From: an uncultured Ruthenibacterium sp.
Lineage (GTDB): Bacteria; Bacillota; Clostridia; Oscillospirales; Ruminococcaceae
Reading direction: 5' to 3'
Assembly (NCBI GenBank): GCA_910587145.1
Contig: CAJUMH010000018.1
Location: forward strand, 1-61,747
Length of the DNA: 61,747 nucleotides
Shown: piece by piece, positions 17,097 to 25,367 of the stretch
Position numbering within the stretch: position 1 is the stretch's first letter
How the letters are laid out: each line of letters begins with the position of its first letter
Made by a program: the position numbers and the translations under genes
Notes under the pieces: generated by a model
Told to the model about the DNA's origin: nothing
Databases searched by the model: none
What the model saw: only the letters and a program-made list of their open reading frames with translations

Positions 17097-18111
17097 ACAA
17101 CGCCATCGCCTCGCCAAAAAACGCCGCCGTGCGGGTGATCTTCTGCATCAGCGCATCGAACTGCGCGGGCGTCAGGCTCTGCGCGCCGTCGCTTTTGGCA
17201 TGGGGCGGATCGTTGTGCACCTCGATCATCAGCCCGTCGGCGCCCGCCGCGATGGCGGCCAGCGCCAGCGGCTCTACCATCCACGCAATGCCCGCGGCAT
17301 GGCTGGGATCCACCACCACGGGCAGATGTGTGCGGCTTTTCAGCATCGGCACGGCAGAGAGATCCAGCGTGTTGCGCATGCTGGTTTCAAACGTGCGGAT
17401 GCCGCGCTCGCACAGGATCACATTTTCGTTGCCGCCCGCCATAATGTATTCGGCGCTCATCAAAAGCTCCTCGATGGTGCCGGAAAGCCCGCGCTTGAGC
17501 AGAACGGGCGTTTTTAAGCGGCCCAGCTCTTTTAAAAGCTCGAAATTCTGCATGTTCCGCGCGCCCACCTGAATGAGATCGACGTCCTCGAAGAGGGGAA
17601 TGTGCTCGGTGTTCATCACCTCGGTAACGATGGGCAGCCCCGTGACGGCGCGCGCGCGGCGCAGCAGCTCCAGCCCCTCGGCACGCATGCCCTGAAAGGC
17701 GTAAGGCGACGTGCGCGGTTTAAACGCGCCGCCGCGCAGCAGCCCCGCGCCGCTTTTTTTTACGGCCTTTGCCACCTCGATGATCTGCGTCTCGCTCTCC
17801 ACGCTGCAGGGCCCCGCCATTACGGCAAAATGCCCGCCGCCGATCTTGCGGCCTGCCGCGTCCACAACGGTGCGCGCGGGGTGGAATTTCAGGTTCGCCT
17901 TTTTGTACGGCTCGCTCACGCGCTTTACGTCCTCAACAAAATCGTTGGCGCGCACCCAATCAATATCGACGGCGGAGGTGTCCCCGATGAGGCCGATCAG
18001 ATGTGTGTGCTCGCCCTCGGAGTTATGGATCTTCAGCCCCTGTGCCTCGAAGCTTGCGCACAGCGCGCGCACCTGCTCTGGCTTTGCGGTGTTTTTAAAG
18101 ATGACGATCAT
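17095..18111 (-). CDS. aroF: 3-deoxy-7-phosphoheptulonate (DAHP) synthase, type I-beta
   Basis: A 338-residue enzyme that condenses phosphoenolpyruvate and erythrose 4-phosphate, the first shikimate step. An N-terminal ferredoxin-like regulatory domain (about 1-90, starting MIVIFKNTAKPEQ) precedes the TIM barrel. The barrel has VMAGPCSVES, RGGAFKPRTSPYAFQG, KTPVLLKRGLSGTIEE and VVDPSHAAG, which carry the PEP- and metal-binding residues. The ATG at 18111 has GAGAGGGG upstream. The leader holds a Tyr/Phe-rich peptide and a terminator hairpin, so expression is predicted to respond to charged tRNA-Tyr/Phe in addition to any feedback by the N-domain. Confidence 0.93.
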   Translation of the reverse strand: MIVIFKNTAKPEQVRALCASFEAQGLKIHNSEGEHTHLIGLIGDTSAVDIDWVRANDFVEDVKRVSEPYKKANLKFHPARTVVDAAGRKIGGGHFAVMAGPCSVESETQIIEVAKAVKKSGAGLLRGGAFKPRTSPYAFQGMRAEGLELLRRARAVTGLPIVTEVMNTEHIPLFEDVDLIQVGARNMQNFELLKELGRLKTPVLLKRGLSGTIEELLMSAEYIMAGGNENVILCERGIRTFETSMRNTLDLSAVPMLKSRTHLPVVVDPSHAAGIAWMVEPLALAAIAAGADGLMIEVHNDPPHAKSDGAQSLTPAQFDALMQKITRTAAFFGEAMAL

Positions 18112-18197
18112 GGCGTTTACCCCTCTCTGTTTTTGAAAAGGCCCCGGCTCCGCCCTGTTCTGCGCAAAAAAGAATTTGCGCGAAACAGGCTTTACGC

Positions 18198-18233
18198 AAA
18201 AAAACGGCCGGCAGCGCTCTGCGCTGCCGGCCG
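18198..18233 (-). terminator. attenuator terminator in the aroF leader
   Basis: On the minus strand, a 13-bp perfect stem (CGGCCGGCAGCGC with its complement, 3-nt loop) is followed by TTTTTTT (18204 to 18198). It lies about 86 nt before the aroF ATG and 16 nt after the leader-peptide stop, inside the transcript from the 18381 promoter. Confidence 0.85.
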
Positions 18234-18249
18234 CCGGTTTTTGCAAAAT

Positions 18250-18348
18250 TCACTTTGCACCGCGCGCCGCCTTACAGCAAACAGAGCCATTACCCGAGCG
18301 GTAATAGCCAAAATAAAAATATGCGGCTGCAAACGGCGTGCGATTCAT
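18250..18348 (-). CDS. aroF leader peptide (Tyr/Phe attenuation)
   Basis: A 32-residue peptide that starts MNRTPFAAAYFYFGYY and ends with a TGA 16 nt before the terminator stem. Codons 10-16 read Tyr-Phe-Tyr-Phe-Gly-Tyr-Tyr. A GGAGGG ribosome site precedes the ATG by 7-8 nt. The Tyr-Tyr codons overlap a possible pause hairpin (GCTATTACC with GGTAATGGC, 18286-18309). Ribosome stalling at these codons when Tyr or Phe is scarce would be expected to prevent terminator formation. Assigned from layout; no homologue was checked. Confidence 0.8.
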   Translation of the reverse strand: MNRTPFAAAYFYFGYYRSGNGSVCCKAARGAK

Positions 18349-18380
18349 TCAAAAAGCCCTCCGGCACTTTATTTGCTGTT

Positions 18381-18409
18381 AGTATACGCGCTTTTGCCGC
18401 GCTTGTCAA
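18381..18409 (-). promoter_or_regulatory. promoter of the aroF leader
   Basis: On the minus strand: TTGACA (18409-18404), 17-bp spacer, TATACT (18386-18381). The predicted leader is about 260 nt. Confidence 0.85.
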
Positions 18410-18502
18410 GCGCGGGGCGCGGCTGAACGCGCGAAAAAAAGCCGAAGAAAGCACCGCGGCTCGCCGGCCGGAGGCAAAGGACAGCGGCAGGCAAAAAGCC
18501 CG

Positions 18503-19114
18503 CTAAGCTTCCTCCAGCGAAAACACCCGCGCGCGCAGCAGTGCCGCGTCGCCGGGCTCGTGCGTGATGCACAGCAGCGCGCGGTGTGCGCAGGCTTGCG
18601 CGATATACGCGGCGGCGGCGCGGCGCGCCTCGGCGTCAAGGCCGGTGAACGGCTCGTCCAGCAGCACCGCGTCGGCCGGGGCCAGCAGCGCACGCAGCAG
18701 CGCCGTGCGGCGCTGCTGCCCGCCGGAGAGCGCCAGCGCTTTTTTCTGCATCTCCTGCCGCGTCAGGCCCACGGCGGCAAACGCTCCGGCCAGCGCGGCG
18801 CCGTCCGGCATGGCAGACGCGGGGCACACAAAGCGCACGTTATCTGCCGCCGAGAGGTGTTCGATCAGGCGGTTTTCCTGAAATACGGCCGAAAAGCGCA
18901 CGCCCTCGCGCACCAGCACCGCGCCGGAATCGGGCCGTTCCAGACCCAGCATCAGGCGCAGCAGCGTTGTTTTGCCAATGCCCGAGCGCCCTGTTACGCA
19001 CACCGGCGCGCCGCAGGTGAGCGCCAGCGATACGCCGCGCAGCACCGGCGCGCCGCCGTAGCATTTGCAAACGTTTTGCAGCTCGAGCAAAACCCTGCCT
19101 TCGGCCTCATTCAT
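18503..19114 (-). CDS. ABC importer ATP-binding protein (nitrate/sulfonate/thiamine-precursor type)
   Basis: A 203-residue ATPase. Walker A is GRSGIGKTT, the signature LALSGGQQRR and Walker B VLLDEPFTGLD, with a switch His in CITHEPGD. It energises the permease encoded just upstream. The ATG at 19114 is preferred over a GTG at 19123 because GGGAGGT lies 8 nt upstream. It overlaps the permease stop by 8 nt, so the two are translationally coupled. The family (SsuB/TauB/ThiZ) handles sulfonates, nitrate or pyrimidine precursors, and the substrate is not determinable here. Confidence 0.9.
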   Translation of the reverse strand: MNEAEGRVLLELQNVCKCYGGAPVLRGVSLALTCGAPVCVTGRSGIGKTTLLRLMLGLERPDSGAVLVREGVRFSAVFQENRLIEHLSAADNVRFVCPASAMPDGAALAGAFAAVGLTRQEMQKKALALSGGQQRRTALLRALLAPADAVLLDEPFTGLDAEARRAAAAYIAQACAHRALLCITHEPGDAALLRARVFSLEEA

Positions 19115-20045
19115 GCGCCGCACCTCCCATCAGCCGCCGCTCCGCGCATTGCAGCAGCCGCAGAAACAGCCGCTCAAACGCAAGGCTCAGCAGCACGATT
19201 ATCGCCGTCCACGCCAGCAGCTCGTCGGTTGCGAACAGCAGCTTTGCGTTGTACAGCGCCTCGCCGATGCTGCCGCCGCTGATGCCGATCACCTCGGCGG
19301 CGACGCCGCTTTTCCAGCAGAGGCCCAGTCCCACCGCGCAGGCGGAGCGAAAATAGGGCAGCACGGCCGGCGCGTACAGCGCGCGCATGCGCCGCCAAAG
19401 CGGCACGCGGAACACGGCCGCCATCTCCAGCAGCGTTTCGTCTGCCGCGCGGATGCCCGCCAGTACATTTTCGTACACGACGGGCAGCACCATCAGAAAG
19501 CTGATGAACACCGAAAGGCCGCCCGTGCCGCGCAGCCACAGCAGCGCAAGAATGATGAAGCTTGCCACGGGAACGGTGCGGATGGCCAGCATCGGCGGGC
19601 GCAGCAGCGCCTCGGCCCAGCGGGATGCCGCCGCGCACACGCCAAAAAATGCGCCCGCGGCCAGCGCCAGTACAAACCCGCCGATGATGCGCGCCGCGCT
19701 GAACGCCGCGCGCTGCCAAAACGCCGCCGTGGGCAGCAGCCGCAGCAGCGCGCGGCATACCTCGACGGGAGACGCCAGCAGCAGCCGCTGGCCGATGCAC
19801 AGGCTGGCGGCCTGCCACACGCACAGCCAAAAGCCGGCGGCCAGCAGCGCGGCCCAGCGGGAAACGCCCCCCGGCCTGTTTGCCGGGTGCGGTGTTTTGG
19901 GCATCGGGCGCGTTCCCGATGCGGTGTACGGCGCAAACGGCGCTCTGCCTTTTTCGGGCGCTTCGCACTTTGTGACGGGCGCGCCGTCTGTCTTGCCAAG
20001 GCCGCCGCTGTCGCCGGGCAAAGCGTTTTGCGCACGCCCAATCAT
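19107..20045 (-). CDS. ABC importer permease (SsuC/TauC/ThiX-like)
   Basis: An inner-membrane permease with about six helices. The EAA-type coupling loop is EMAAVFRVPLWRRMRALYAP, followed by CAVGLGLCWKSGVAAEVIG, typical of the nitrate/taurine/sulfonate family. The ATG at 20045 is taken because it sits 1 nt after the binding-protein stop (TAACATG), implying coupling. It gives an unusual polar N-terminus of about 47 residues before the first helix, and an ATG at 19904 is possible. It pairs with the ATPase and lipoprotein genes on either side. Confidence 0.85.
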   Translation of the reverse strand: MIGRAQNALPGDSGGLGKTDGAPVTKCEAPEKGRAPFAPYTASGTRPMPKTPHPANRPGGVSRWAALLAAGFWLCVWQAASLCIGQRLLLASPVEVCRALLRLLPTAAFWQRAAFSAARIIGGFVLALAAGAFFGVCAAASRWAEALLRPPMLAIRTVPVASFIILALLWLRGTGGLSVFISFLMVLPVVYENVLAGIRAADETLLEMAAVFRVPLWRRMRALYAPAVLPYFRSACAVGLGLCWKSGVAAEVIGISGGSIGEALYNAKLLFATDELLAWTAIIVLLSLAFERLFLRLLQCAERRLMGGAAHE

Positions 20046-20046
20046 G

Positions 20047-21156
20047 TTACGCGCCATAATAGAACGCATCGTCCGGCAGTACGCCGCCCACGGACTGCGG
20101 ATCCTGCTCGAACAGCACCTGCAAATAGCCGCCGATCTTTTCCTTCATCGGCGCACCGTCGAGGAAGGTGATATTGCACGCGGGCAACGCCCTGCGGGCG
20201 ACCTCCTCCTTGGGCACGATCCCGTAATGGACGGCCAGCGCGGCCGCGGTGTCCGTATTGGCGTTCACAAATTCGGTGCTGGCCTTGTAATCCTCCAAAA
20301 ATTCGCGCAGCGCGTCCGGGTTTTGCTCGGCAAATTCGCGCCGTACCACCACAACGCCCGTCACCAGCGCGGAATCGGGCGAGACGCGATCCCATTCCTC
20401 CGTCAGATCCAGCGCTACGCGCAGGTTTTCCATCTGCATCTGCGCGGTGGTCACATAGGGCTGCGGCAGCATCGCCACGGGCCAGCCGTCGGAAAGCTGC
20501 ATCGCGGCCAGCACCTCGGTGGCCTCGCTCATAAATTCCACCGTCACGTCCTCGCCGGGGGTTAGGCCGTTCTGCCTTAGCACGTAATTCAGCGCGAATT
20601 CGGGCGTGGTGCCCTTGCCGGTGGTATAGATGGTGGCGCCCGCAAGATCGGCCACGCTTTTAATTTCGTCCGATGTGGCAACAATGTACAGAACGCCCAG
20701 TGTGTTGATGGCCGCCACCTCGATGGCGCCCTCTGTTTTGTTGTAGAGCACGCTCGCAAGATTGCAGGGCACCAGCGCAATGTCGATCTGCCCCTGCAAA
20801 AGCTGGGGCGCGATCTCGTCTGCGGTTCCATGAACCGCCACCTGATAGTCGTGGCGCGCGCGGCCGTTTTCCGCATCGTCCATCAGGCCCATCAGGCCCA
20901 GCGTGGTGGGGCCCTTCAGGCTGGCAATGCGAAAGGCGGTGCGCGCGGCGGGCGTTTCCGCAGGCGCGGGGGCGGGCGAAGAAGCGCTCTGCGGCGCAGA
21001 AAAAGCTTCCGGTGCCGGGGCGGAAGATGCGGCAGAGGGCACGTCGGAGGATGTGCCGGGGGCCTCCGGCGCAGACGCGGGCGCGCCGCATCCCGCGAGC
21101 AGGCCGAGCATCAGTGCGGCCGAAAGCAGCAGAGAGAACATTTTCTGGAGTTTCAT
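20047..21156 (-). CDS. ABC importer substrate-binding lipoprotein (NMT1/SsuA-like)
   Basis: A 369-residue protein with a lipoprotein signal (LMLGLLAGC lipobox, Cys about residue 23), a Ser/Ala/Pro-rich linker to about residue 75, and a periplasmic-binding fold. TLGVLYIVATSDEIKSVADL and GATIYTTGKGTTPEFALNYV match the nitrate/sulfonate/thiamine-pyrimidine group. ATG 21156 is chosen because AAAGG is 8 nt upstream; the ATG at 21165 touches the site. It is the first gene of the transporter operon and divergent from a Crp/Fnr regulator. Confidence 0.88.
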   Translation of the reverse strand: MKLQKMFSLLLSAALMLGLLAGCGAPASAPEAPGTSSDVPSAASSAPAPEAFSAPQSASSPAPAPAETPAARTAFRIASLKGPTTLGLMGLMDDAENGRARHDYQVAVHGTADEIAPQLLQGQIDIALVPCNLASVLYNKTEGAIEVAAINTLGVLYIVATSDEIKSVADLAGATIYTTGKGTTPEFALNYVLRQNGLTPGEDVTVEFMSEATEVLAAMQLSDGWPVAMLPQPYVTTAQMQMENLRVALDLTEEWDRVSPDSALVTGVVVVRREFAEQNPDALREFLEDYKASTEFVNANTDTAAALAVHYGIVPKEEVARRALPACNITFLDGAPMKEKIGGYLQVLFEQDPQSVGGVLPDDAFYYGA

Positions 21157-21193
21157 TGTTTTCATCCTTTCCGGGTAAATTTCCAAAGGGTGC

Positions 21194-21222
21194 TTGCAGT
21201 CCACGCCTAATTTTACTATAAT
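21194..21222 (+). promoter_or_regulatory. promoter of the Crp/Fnr-type gene
   Basis: TTGCAG (21194-21199), 17-bp spacer, TATAAT (21217-21222). Confidence 0.55.
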
Positions 21223-21237
21223 AAAAACAGAAATACA

Positions 21238-21251
21238 GTTGCCGCGGCAAC
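21238..21251. promoter_or_regulatory. perfect 14-bp palindrome between divergent units
   Basis: GTTGCCGCGGCAAC is its own reverse complement. It lies just downstream of the + strand -10 box and upstream of the binding-protein gene, so one dimer could control both directions. Confidence 0.5.
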
Positions 21252-21281
21252 AGAGCGGCGAGATCAAAAAAGCGAAGCGGC

Positions 21282-21386
21282 AGCAAAAAGGAGCGATCCC
21301 AAAACGGAACAGGGCGAAAAAGCAAAAAGGGGCGATCCCAAAACGGAACAGGGCGAAAAAACAGAAAGAGGTGATCCCAAAAGCAG
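21282..21386 (+). repeat. 39-bp tandem direct repeats upstream of the Crp/Fnr gene
   Basis: Two 39-bp units (21282-21320 and 21321-21359) differ at one base, and a degenerate third unit runs to about 21386. Each unit holds an AAAAAGGRGCGATCCCAAAA block that looks like a ribosome site. The last copy lies directly before the ATG at 21391. Confidence 0.8.
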
Positions 21387-21390
21387 CGGG

Positions 21391-22236
21391 ATGAAAGGCG
21401 AAGCAGAGGCCTTGCAGCGCTGCAGCCTGTTCGCGGGGCTTTCTGCCGGGCAGATCGGCGCGCTGCTGGAAGAATGGCAGCCCGTGCGGCGGCGCTACGC
21501 CCGGGGCGAGACGCTGCTGCTGGCCGGGTACGAAACGCACGAGCTGGGCATTGTGCTGGAGGGGGAGATCGAGGCCGGCAAGCACACGGCGGACGGCACG
21601 CCGCTCACGCTCACCCGCATGGGGCCGGGCGGCTTGTTTGCGGATATCCTTGCGGGCAGCCGGGACGCAAAGAGCCCCGTGACCGTGACGGCCGCAACGC
21701 CGGCGACGGCTCTGCTGCTGCCATATCGCCGCCTGCTGCGCCCGGGCGCGGCGCTGGACGCGGTGCACGCGGCGGTGCTGCAAAACCTGATCGCCGCCAT
21801 CGCGGGCAAATATTTTGCGCTGGACCGGCGTGTAGAGCTGCTGATGCTGCGCTCGGTGCGGGAAAAGATCCTGCACTATCTGCACACCGAGGCCGAGCGC
21901 CTGCCAAACGGCACACTGTGCACGCCGTATACGCGCGCGGGGCTGGCAGCTTATCTGGGCTGCGAACGCAGCGCGCTGTGCCGCGAGCTTTCGCGCATGC
22001 GGCGCGACGGGCTTGTGCAGGCGGAGGGCCGATCGTTCCGGCTTTTAACGGAAGGGGAAAGGGCCGCCCCGGCGCAGCCGGCGGGGAGGGCGACGATCCC
22101 GGCCGCAGCCCCGGCGCGGGGGCAGGCCGGCCGGCCAAAACAGGAGGAGCGGCCGCAGCAGACAAGACAATGCGGAGCCGGCCGCTTCGGGCCGGGCGAA
22201 AAAATTGCGGAAAGGCAGGCAGGCGATGGAATGTAA
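21391..22236 (+). CDS. Crp/Fnr-family transcriptional regulator
   Basis: A 281-residue protein. The cyclic-nucleotide-like beta barrel (about 8-115, GETLLLAGYETHELGIVLEG) lacks an obvious cAMP-binding Arg-Ser pair and the Fnr cysteine cluster. The dimer helix and C-terminal helix-turn-helix (YTRAGLAAYLGCERSALCRE, about 190-210) follow. An extra tail of about 55 Pro/Gly/Gln-rich residues after the HTH domain is unusual. It resembles clostridial regulators of unknown ligand. The ATG at 21391 follows the last 39-bp repeat. Its end overlaps the CsoR-type gene by 11 nt. Confidence 0.85.
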   Translation: MKGEAEALQRCSLFAGLSAGQIGALLEEWQPVRRRYARGETLLLAGYETHELGIVLEGEIEAGKHTADGTPLTLTRMGPGGLFADILAGSRDAKSPVTVTAATPATALLLPYRRLLRPGAALDAVHAAVLQNLIAAIAGKYFALDRRVELLMLRSVREKILHYLHTEAERLPNGTLCTPYTRAGLAAYLGCERSALCRELSRMRRDGLVQAEGRSFRLLTEGERAAPAQPAGRATIPAAAPARGQAGRPKQEERPQQTRQCGAGRFGPGEKIAERQAGDGM

Positions 22237-22498
22237 GCATTCGCAAAACGTAACGCAGCGCCTGGCACGCATTGCGGGGCAGGTGAACGGCATCCGTGAG
22301 ATGGTGGAGGAGGGGCGGCCCTGCGAAGAGGTGCTGGTGCAGCTTTCCAGCGCGTCCCGCGCGCTGACACAGGCCGCGCGCCTGGTGATGACCGAGCATC
22401 TGGAGCACTGTGTGGCCGAGGGCTTTGCCACCGGCGACGAGGCGGCCGTGATCGAAAATCTTGCCAAGGCGCTGGAGCAGTTCGCAAAGATGAAATAG
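22226..22498 (+). CDS. CsoR/FrmR-family metal- or thiol-sensing repressor
   Basis: A 90-residue all-helical repressor with the family start RLARIAGQVNGI. It has the Cys33 ... His58-x3-Cys62 triad (EGRPCEEVL and EHLEHCV) used by CsoR for Cu(I), or by related proteins for persulfide or other metals. Extra Cys3 and His5 lie at the N-terminus. The ATG at 22226 overlaps the regulator gene's end, so the two are co-translated. No copper ATPase or rhodanese is adjacent, so the inducer is unclear. Confidence 0.88.
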   Translation: MECKHSQNVTQRLARIAGQVNGIREMVEEGRPCEEVLVQLSSASRALTQAARLVMTEHLEHCVAEGFATGDEAAVIENLAKALEQFAKMK

Positions 22499-22604
22499 AG
22501 CCGACAACGCCGCGGGCGCGCCCAAACGCCAGCCAAGCGGAGCGGGAGGCTCTTGCCAAAACAATAAAATAAATCGAAAGAATAAAACGAATTGGGGGAG
22601 CGAC

Positions 22605-23780
22605 ATGGATTATTACAAGGAGGCCCTGCGCCTGCACGCGCAGCACAGGGGCAAGCTGGAGATTGTGAGCAAGGTGCCGGTAAAAACGCGGGATCAGCTT
22701 TCCACGGCCTATACGCCGGGGGTGGCCGAGCCCTGCCGGGAGATCTGCAGGGATCCGGCGGCGGCGTATACCTACACGGCGAAGGGCAATCTGGTGGCTG
22801 TGGTGACGAACGGCACGGCGGTGCTGGGCCTTGGCGATATCGGCGCGGCAGCCGCCATGCCCGTAATGGAGGGCAAGGCCGTGCTGTTTAAGGAATTCGG
22901 CGGCGTGGATGCCGTGCCGATCTGCCTGGACACCAAAGACCCCGAAAAGATAATCGAGGCCGTGCGGCTGATGGCGCCCTCGTTCGGCGGCGTCAATTTG
23001 GAGGATATTGCCTCGCCCGCGTGCTTTGCCATTGAAGAGACGCTGGAAAAAGAGCTGGAGATCCCCGTGTTTCACGACGACCAGCACGGCACGGCCATCA
23101 CGGTAACGGCGGCGCTGCTCAGCGCACTGCGGCTGGTGCAAAAGCAGCTGCCCGATGTGCGCATCGTGCTCAGCGGCCCGGGCGCGGCCGGCACGGCCAT
23201 CATCAAAATGCTGCTGGAGGCAGGCGCTCGCGATATCATCGCCTGCGACGAAAACGGCATTCTCTACAAAGACCGCGGCGTCGGCATCGCCGACCACAAG
23301 GCGATGCTGTGCGGCATCACGAACCGGGCGGATATGCGCGGCACGCTGGCCGACGCCGTAAAGGGAGCGGACGTGTTCATCGGCGTATCCGTCGGCGGCG
23401 CGCTGAAGCCCGAAATGGCAAAAACCATGGCAAAGGATGCGATCGTGTTTGCAATGGCGAACCCCACGCCCGAGATCACACCGGAAGAGGCCAAAGCGGC
23501 GGGCGTGCGCGTGGTGGGCACGGGCCGCAGCGATTACCCGAACCAGATCAACAATGTGCTGGCGTTCCCGGGCGTATTTAAAGGCGCGCTTTCGGTGCGC
23601 GCGCGGGATATCAACGGCGCGATGAAGGTGGCTGCCGCAAAGGCCATTGCCGGCCTTGTCAGCGACGCCGAACGCAGAGAGGACTATATCATTCCCGGCG
23701 TGTTCGACGCGCGTGTGGCCGACGCCGTGGCCCATGCCGTGGCAGACGCCGCGCGCGAAACGGGGGTGGCGCGGCTGTGA
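22605..23780 (+). CDS. NAD(P)-dependent malic enzyme
   Basis: A 391-residue enzyme of the short bacterial class that oxidatively decarboxylates malate to pyruvate. The catalytic loop YTPGVAEPCREI is followed by GLGDIGAAAAMPVMEGKAVL, the metal-binding FHDDQHGTAI and the Rossmann loop LSGPGAAGTAI. The ATG at 22605 follows GGGGGAG. It shares a stop/start overlap with the fumarase alpha gene, forming a fumarate to malate to pyruvate operon. Confidence 0.93.
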   Translation: MDYYKEALRLHAQHRGKLEIVSKVPVKTRDQLSTAYTPGVAEPCREICRDPAAAYTYTAKGNLVAVVTNGTAVLGLGDIGAAAAMPVMEGKAVLFKEFGGVDAVPICLDTKDPEKIIEAVRLMAPSFGGVNLEDIASPACFAIEETLEKELEIPVFHDDQHGTAITVTAALLSALRLVQKQLPDVRIVLSGPGAAGTAIIKMLLEAGARDIIACDENGILYKDRGVGIADHKAMLCGITNRADMRGTLADAVKGADVFIGVSVGGALKPEMAKTMAKDAIVFAMANPTPEITPEEAKAAGVRVVGTGRSDYPNQINNVLAFPGVFKGALSVRARDINGAMKVAAAKAIAGLVSDAERREDYIIPGVFDARVADAVAHAVADAARETGVARL

Positions 23781-24619
23781 AGGAGCTTGGGGCAGAGCGC
23801 ATTGCCGAGGCTGTGCGCGCTTTGTGTGTGCCCGCGAATCGCACGCTGCCGCCGGACGTGGAAAACGCCGTGCGCGCCGCGCACGAAGCCGAGCCGTGGC
23901 CGCTGGCAAAAGCAACGTTGGGCACGCTGTGCCGCAATTTGGATGCGGCACGCGAAACCGGCCTGCCCATTTGCCAGGATACGGGCATGGCGTGCGTGTT
24001 CATCGAGCTGGGGCAGGAGGTGCACATCACGGGCGGCGCGCTGGAGGATGCCGTAAACGAGGGCATCCGGCGCGGCTATACCGAAGGATATCTGCGCAAA
24101 TCCGTGGTGGCCGATCCCATCCGGCGCGGCAACACGGGCGACAATACGCCCGCCGTCATCACGGTGCGCGTCGTGCCGGGCGAGCAGCTGCGCATTACGC
24201 TTGCGCCGAAGGGCTTCGGCAGCGAAAACATGAGCCGCCTTGCAATGCTGAAGCCCAGCGACGGCGAGGAGGGCGTGCGTGCGTTTGTGCTGGATACCGT
24301 GCGCCGCGCGGGGCCAAACCCCTGCCCGCCCGTTGTGGTGGGCGTGGGCATTGGCGGCACGTTCGACCGTGTGGCGCTTTTGGCCAAGCGCGCGCTGCTG
24401 CGCCCGCTCGGCAGCTGCCACCCAGACCCATATTACGCAAAAATGGAACAGGAGCTGCTGTGCGAAATAAATATGCTCGGCATCGGGCCGCAGGGCTTTG
24501 GCGGGCAGACGACGGCGCTGGGCGTGCAGATCGAAACGTTCCCCACGCATATTGCCGGGCTGCCGGTGGCTGTGAATATCAGCTGCCATGTTACACGTCA
24601 CGCGGAGGTGGTTTTGTAA
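23777..24619 (+). CDS. class I fumarate hydratase, alpha subunit
   Basis: A 280-residue subunit of the oxygen-sensitive 4Fe-4S fumarase. The cluster cysteines are in PICQDTG, GSCHPDP and ELLCEINMLGIGPQGFGGQ. VVADPIRRGNTGDNTP is the substrate-binding segment. The GTG start overlaps the malic-enzyme stop (GTGA), and its own stop overlaps the beta-subunit start (TAATG), so all three are coupled. L-tartrate dehydratase is a close relative, but the malic-enzyme neighbour favours fumarase. Confidence 0.9.
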   Translation: MKELGAERIAEAVRALCVPANRTLPPDVENAVRAAHEAEPWPLAKATLGTLCRNLDAARETGLPICQDTGMACVFIELGQEVHITGGALEDAVNEGIRRGYTEGYLRKSVVADPIRRGNTGDNTPAVITVRVVPGEQLRITLAPKGFGSENMSRLAMLKPSDGEEGVRAFVLDTVRRAGPNPCPPVVVGVGIGGTFDRVALLAKRALLRPLGSCHPDPYYAKMEQELLCEINMLGIGPQGFGGQTTALGVQIETFPTHIAGLPVAVNISCHVTRHAEVVL

Positions 24620-25179
24620 TGGAATACCGTTTGCAGACACCCCTGACAAAAACGGATGCGGCAAAGCTTCGCGCGGGCGATACCGTGCTGCTCTCGGGTA
24701 CGGTGTACACCGCGCGGGACGCCGCGCACAAACGCCTGTGCGCGCTGGCCGACGCGGGTGAGGCGCTGCCCGTGGACGTGCGGGGCGCCGTGATCTATTA
24801 CGCCGGCCCCACGCCCGCGCGCCCGGGCGAGGTAATCGGCTCGGTGGGCCCCACCACGAGCGGGCGCATGGACGCCTACGCGCCCGCGCTGCTGCGCATG
24901 GATCTTGCCGGCATGATCGGCAAGGGTGCGCGCAGCGAGGCCGTTGTGGCCGCCATGCGGGAGAGCGGCGCGGTGTATTTCGCCGCCATCGGCGGCGCGG
25001 GCGCGCTGATCGCCTCCTGCGTGGAGCGCGCTGAGCTGATCTGCTGGCCCGAGCTTGGCAGCGAGGCCGTGCGCCGCCTGACCGTGCGCGAGCTGCCGCT
25101 GATTGTTGCCATCGACAGCACGGGCGCGGATCTGTACAAAACCGGGCCGGCGGCGTACCGCAAAGCGGCGCAGGGGTAA
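24619..25179 (+). CDS. class I fumarate hydratase, beta subunit
   Basis: A 186-residue subunit. It shows the family segments LSGTVYTARDAAHKRL, GPTTSGRMDAYAP and GGAGALIASCV. It forms the active site together with the alpha subunit encoded just upstream. The ATG at 24619 overlaps the alpha stop by one base. The last gene of the operon; a bidirectional terminator follows. Confidence 0.9.
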   Translation: MEYRLQTPLTKTDAAKLRAGDTVLLSGTVYTARDAAHKRLCALADAGEALPVDVRGAVIYYAGPTPARPGEVIGSVGPTTSGRMDAYAPALLRMDLAGMIGKGARSEAVVAAMRESGAVYFAAIGGAGALIASCVERAELICWPELGSEAVRRLTVRELPLIVAIDSTGADLYKTGPAAYRKAAQG

Positions 25180-25293
25180 AAGCACGGAATGCGGGGAGGG
25201 ATCCCCAATGCGGAATTTGTGCGCGGTACGGCGGCCCCGCCGCTGCTTTTCCAATCGCTGCACACGGTGTGGCGATGGGAACGGATTATCGGA

Positions 25294-25329
25294 AAAGCCG
25301 CCTGCCCAACGCGCAGGGCAGGCGGCTTT
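25294..25329. terminator. bidirectional terminator between fumarase and pmbA
   Basis: AAAGCCGCCTGCCC (25294-25307) pairs perfectly with GGGCAGGCGGCTTT (25316-25329) around an 8-nt loop. Confidence 0.75.
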
Positions 25330-25367
25330 GTTATGAAAAGAGCAGAGCTTTCGGGCTTTTGCAGGGA

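Noticed and set aside
21194..21394. Frame reading through the 39-bp repeats as a small Lys-rich protein
   Set aside because: It starts inside the promoter region without a ribosome site; repeats are better seen as leader sequence.
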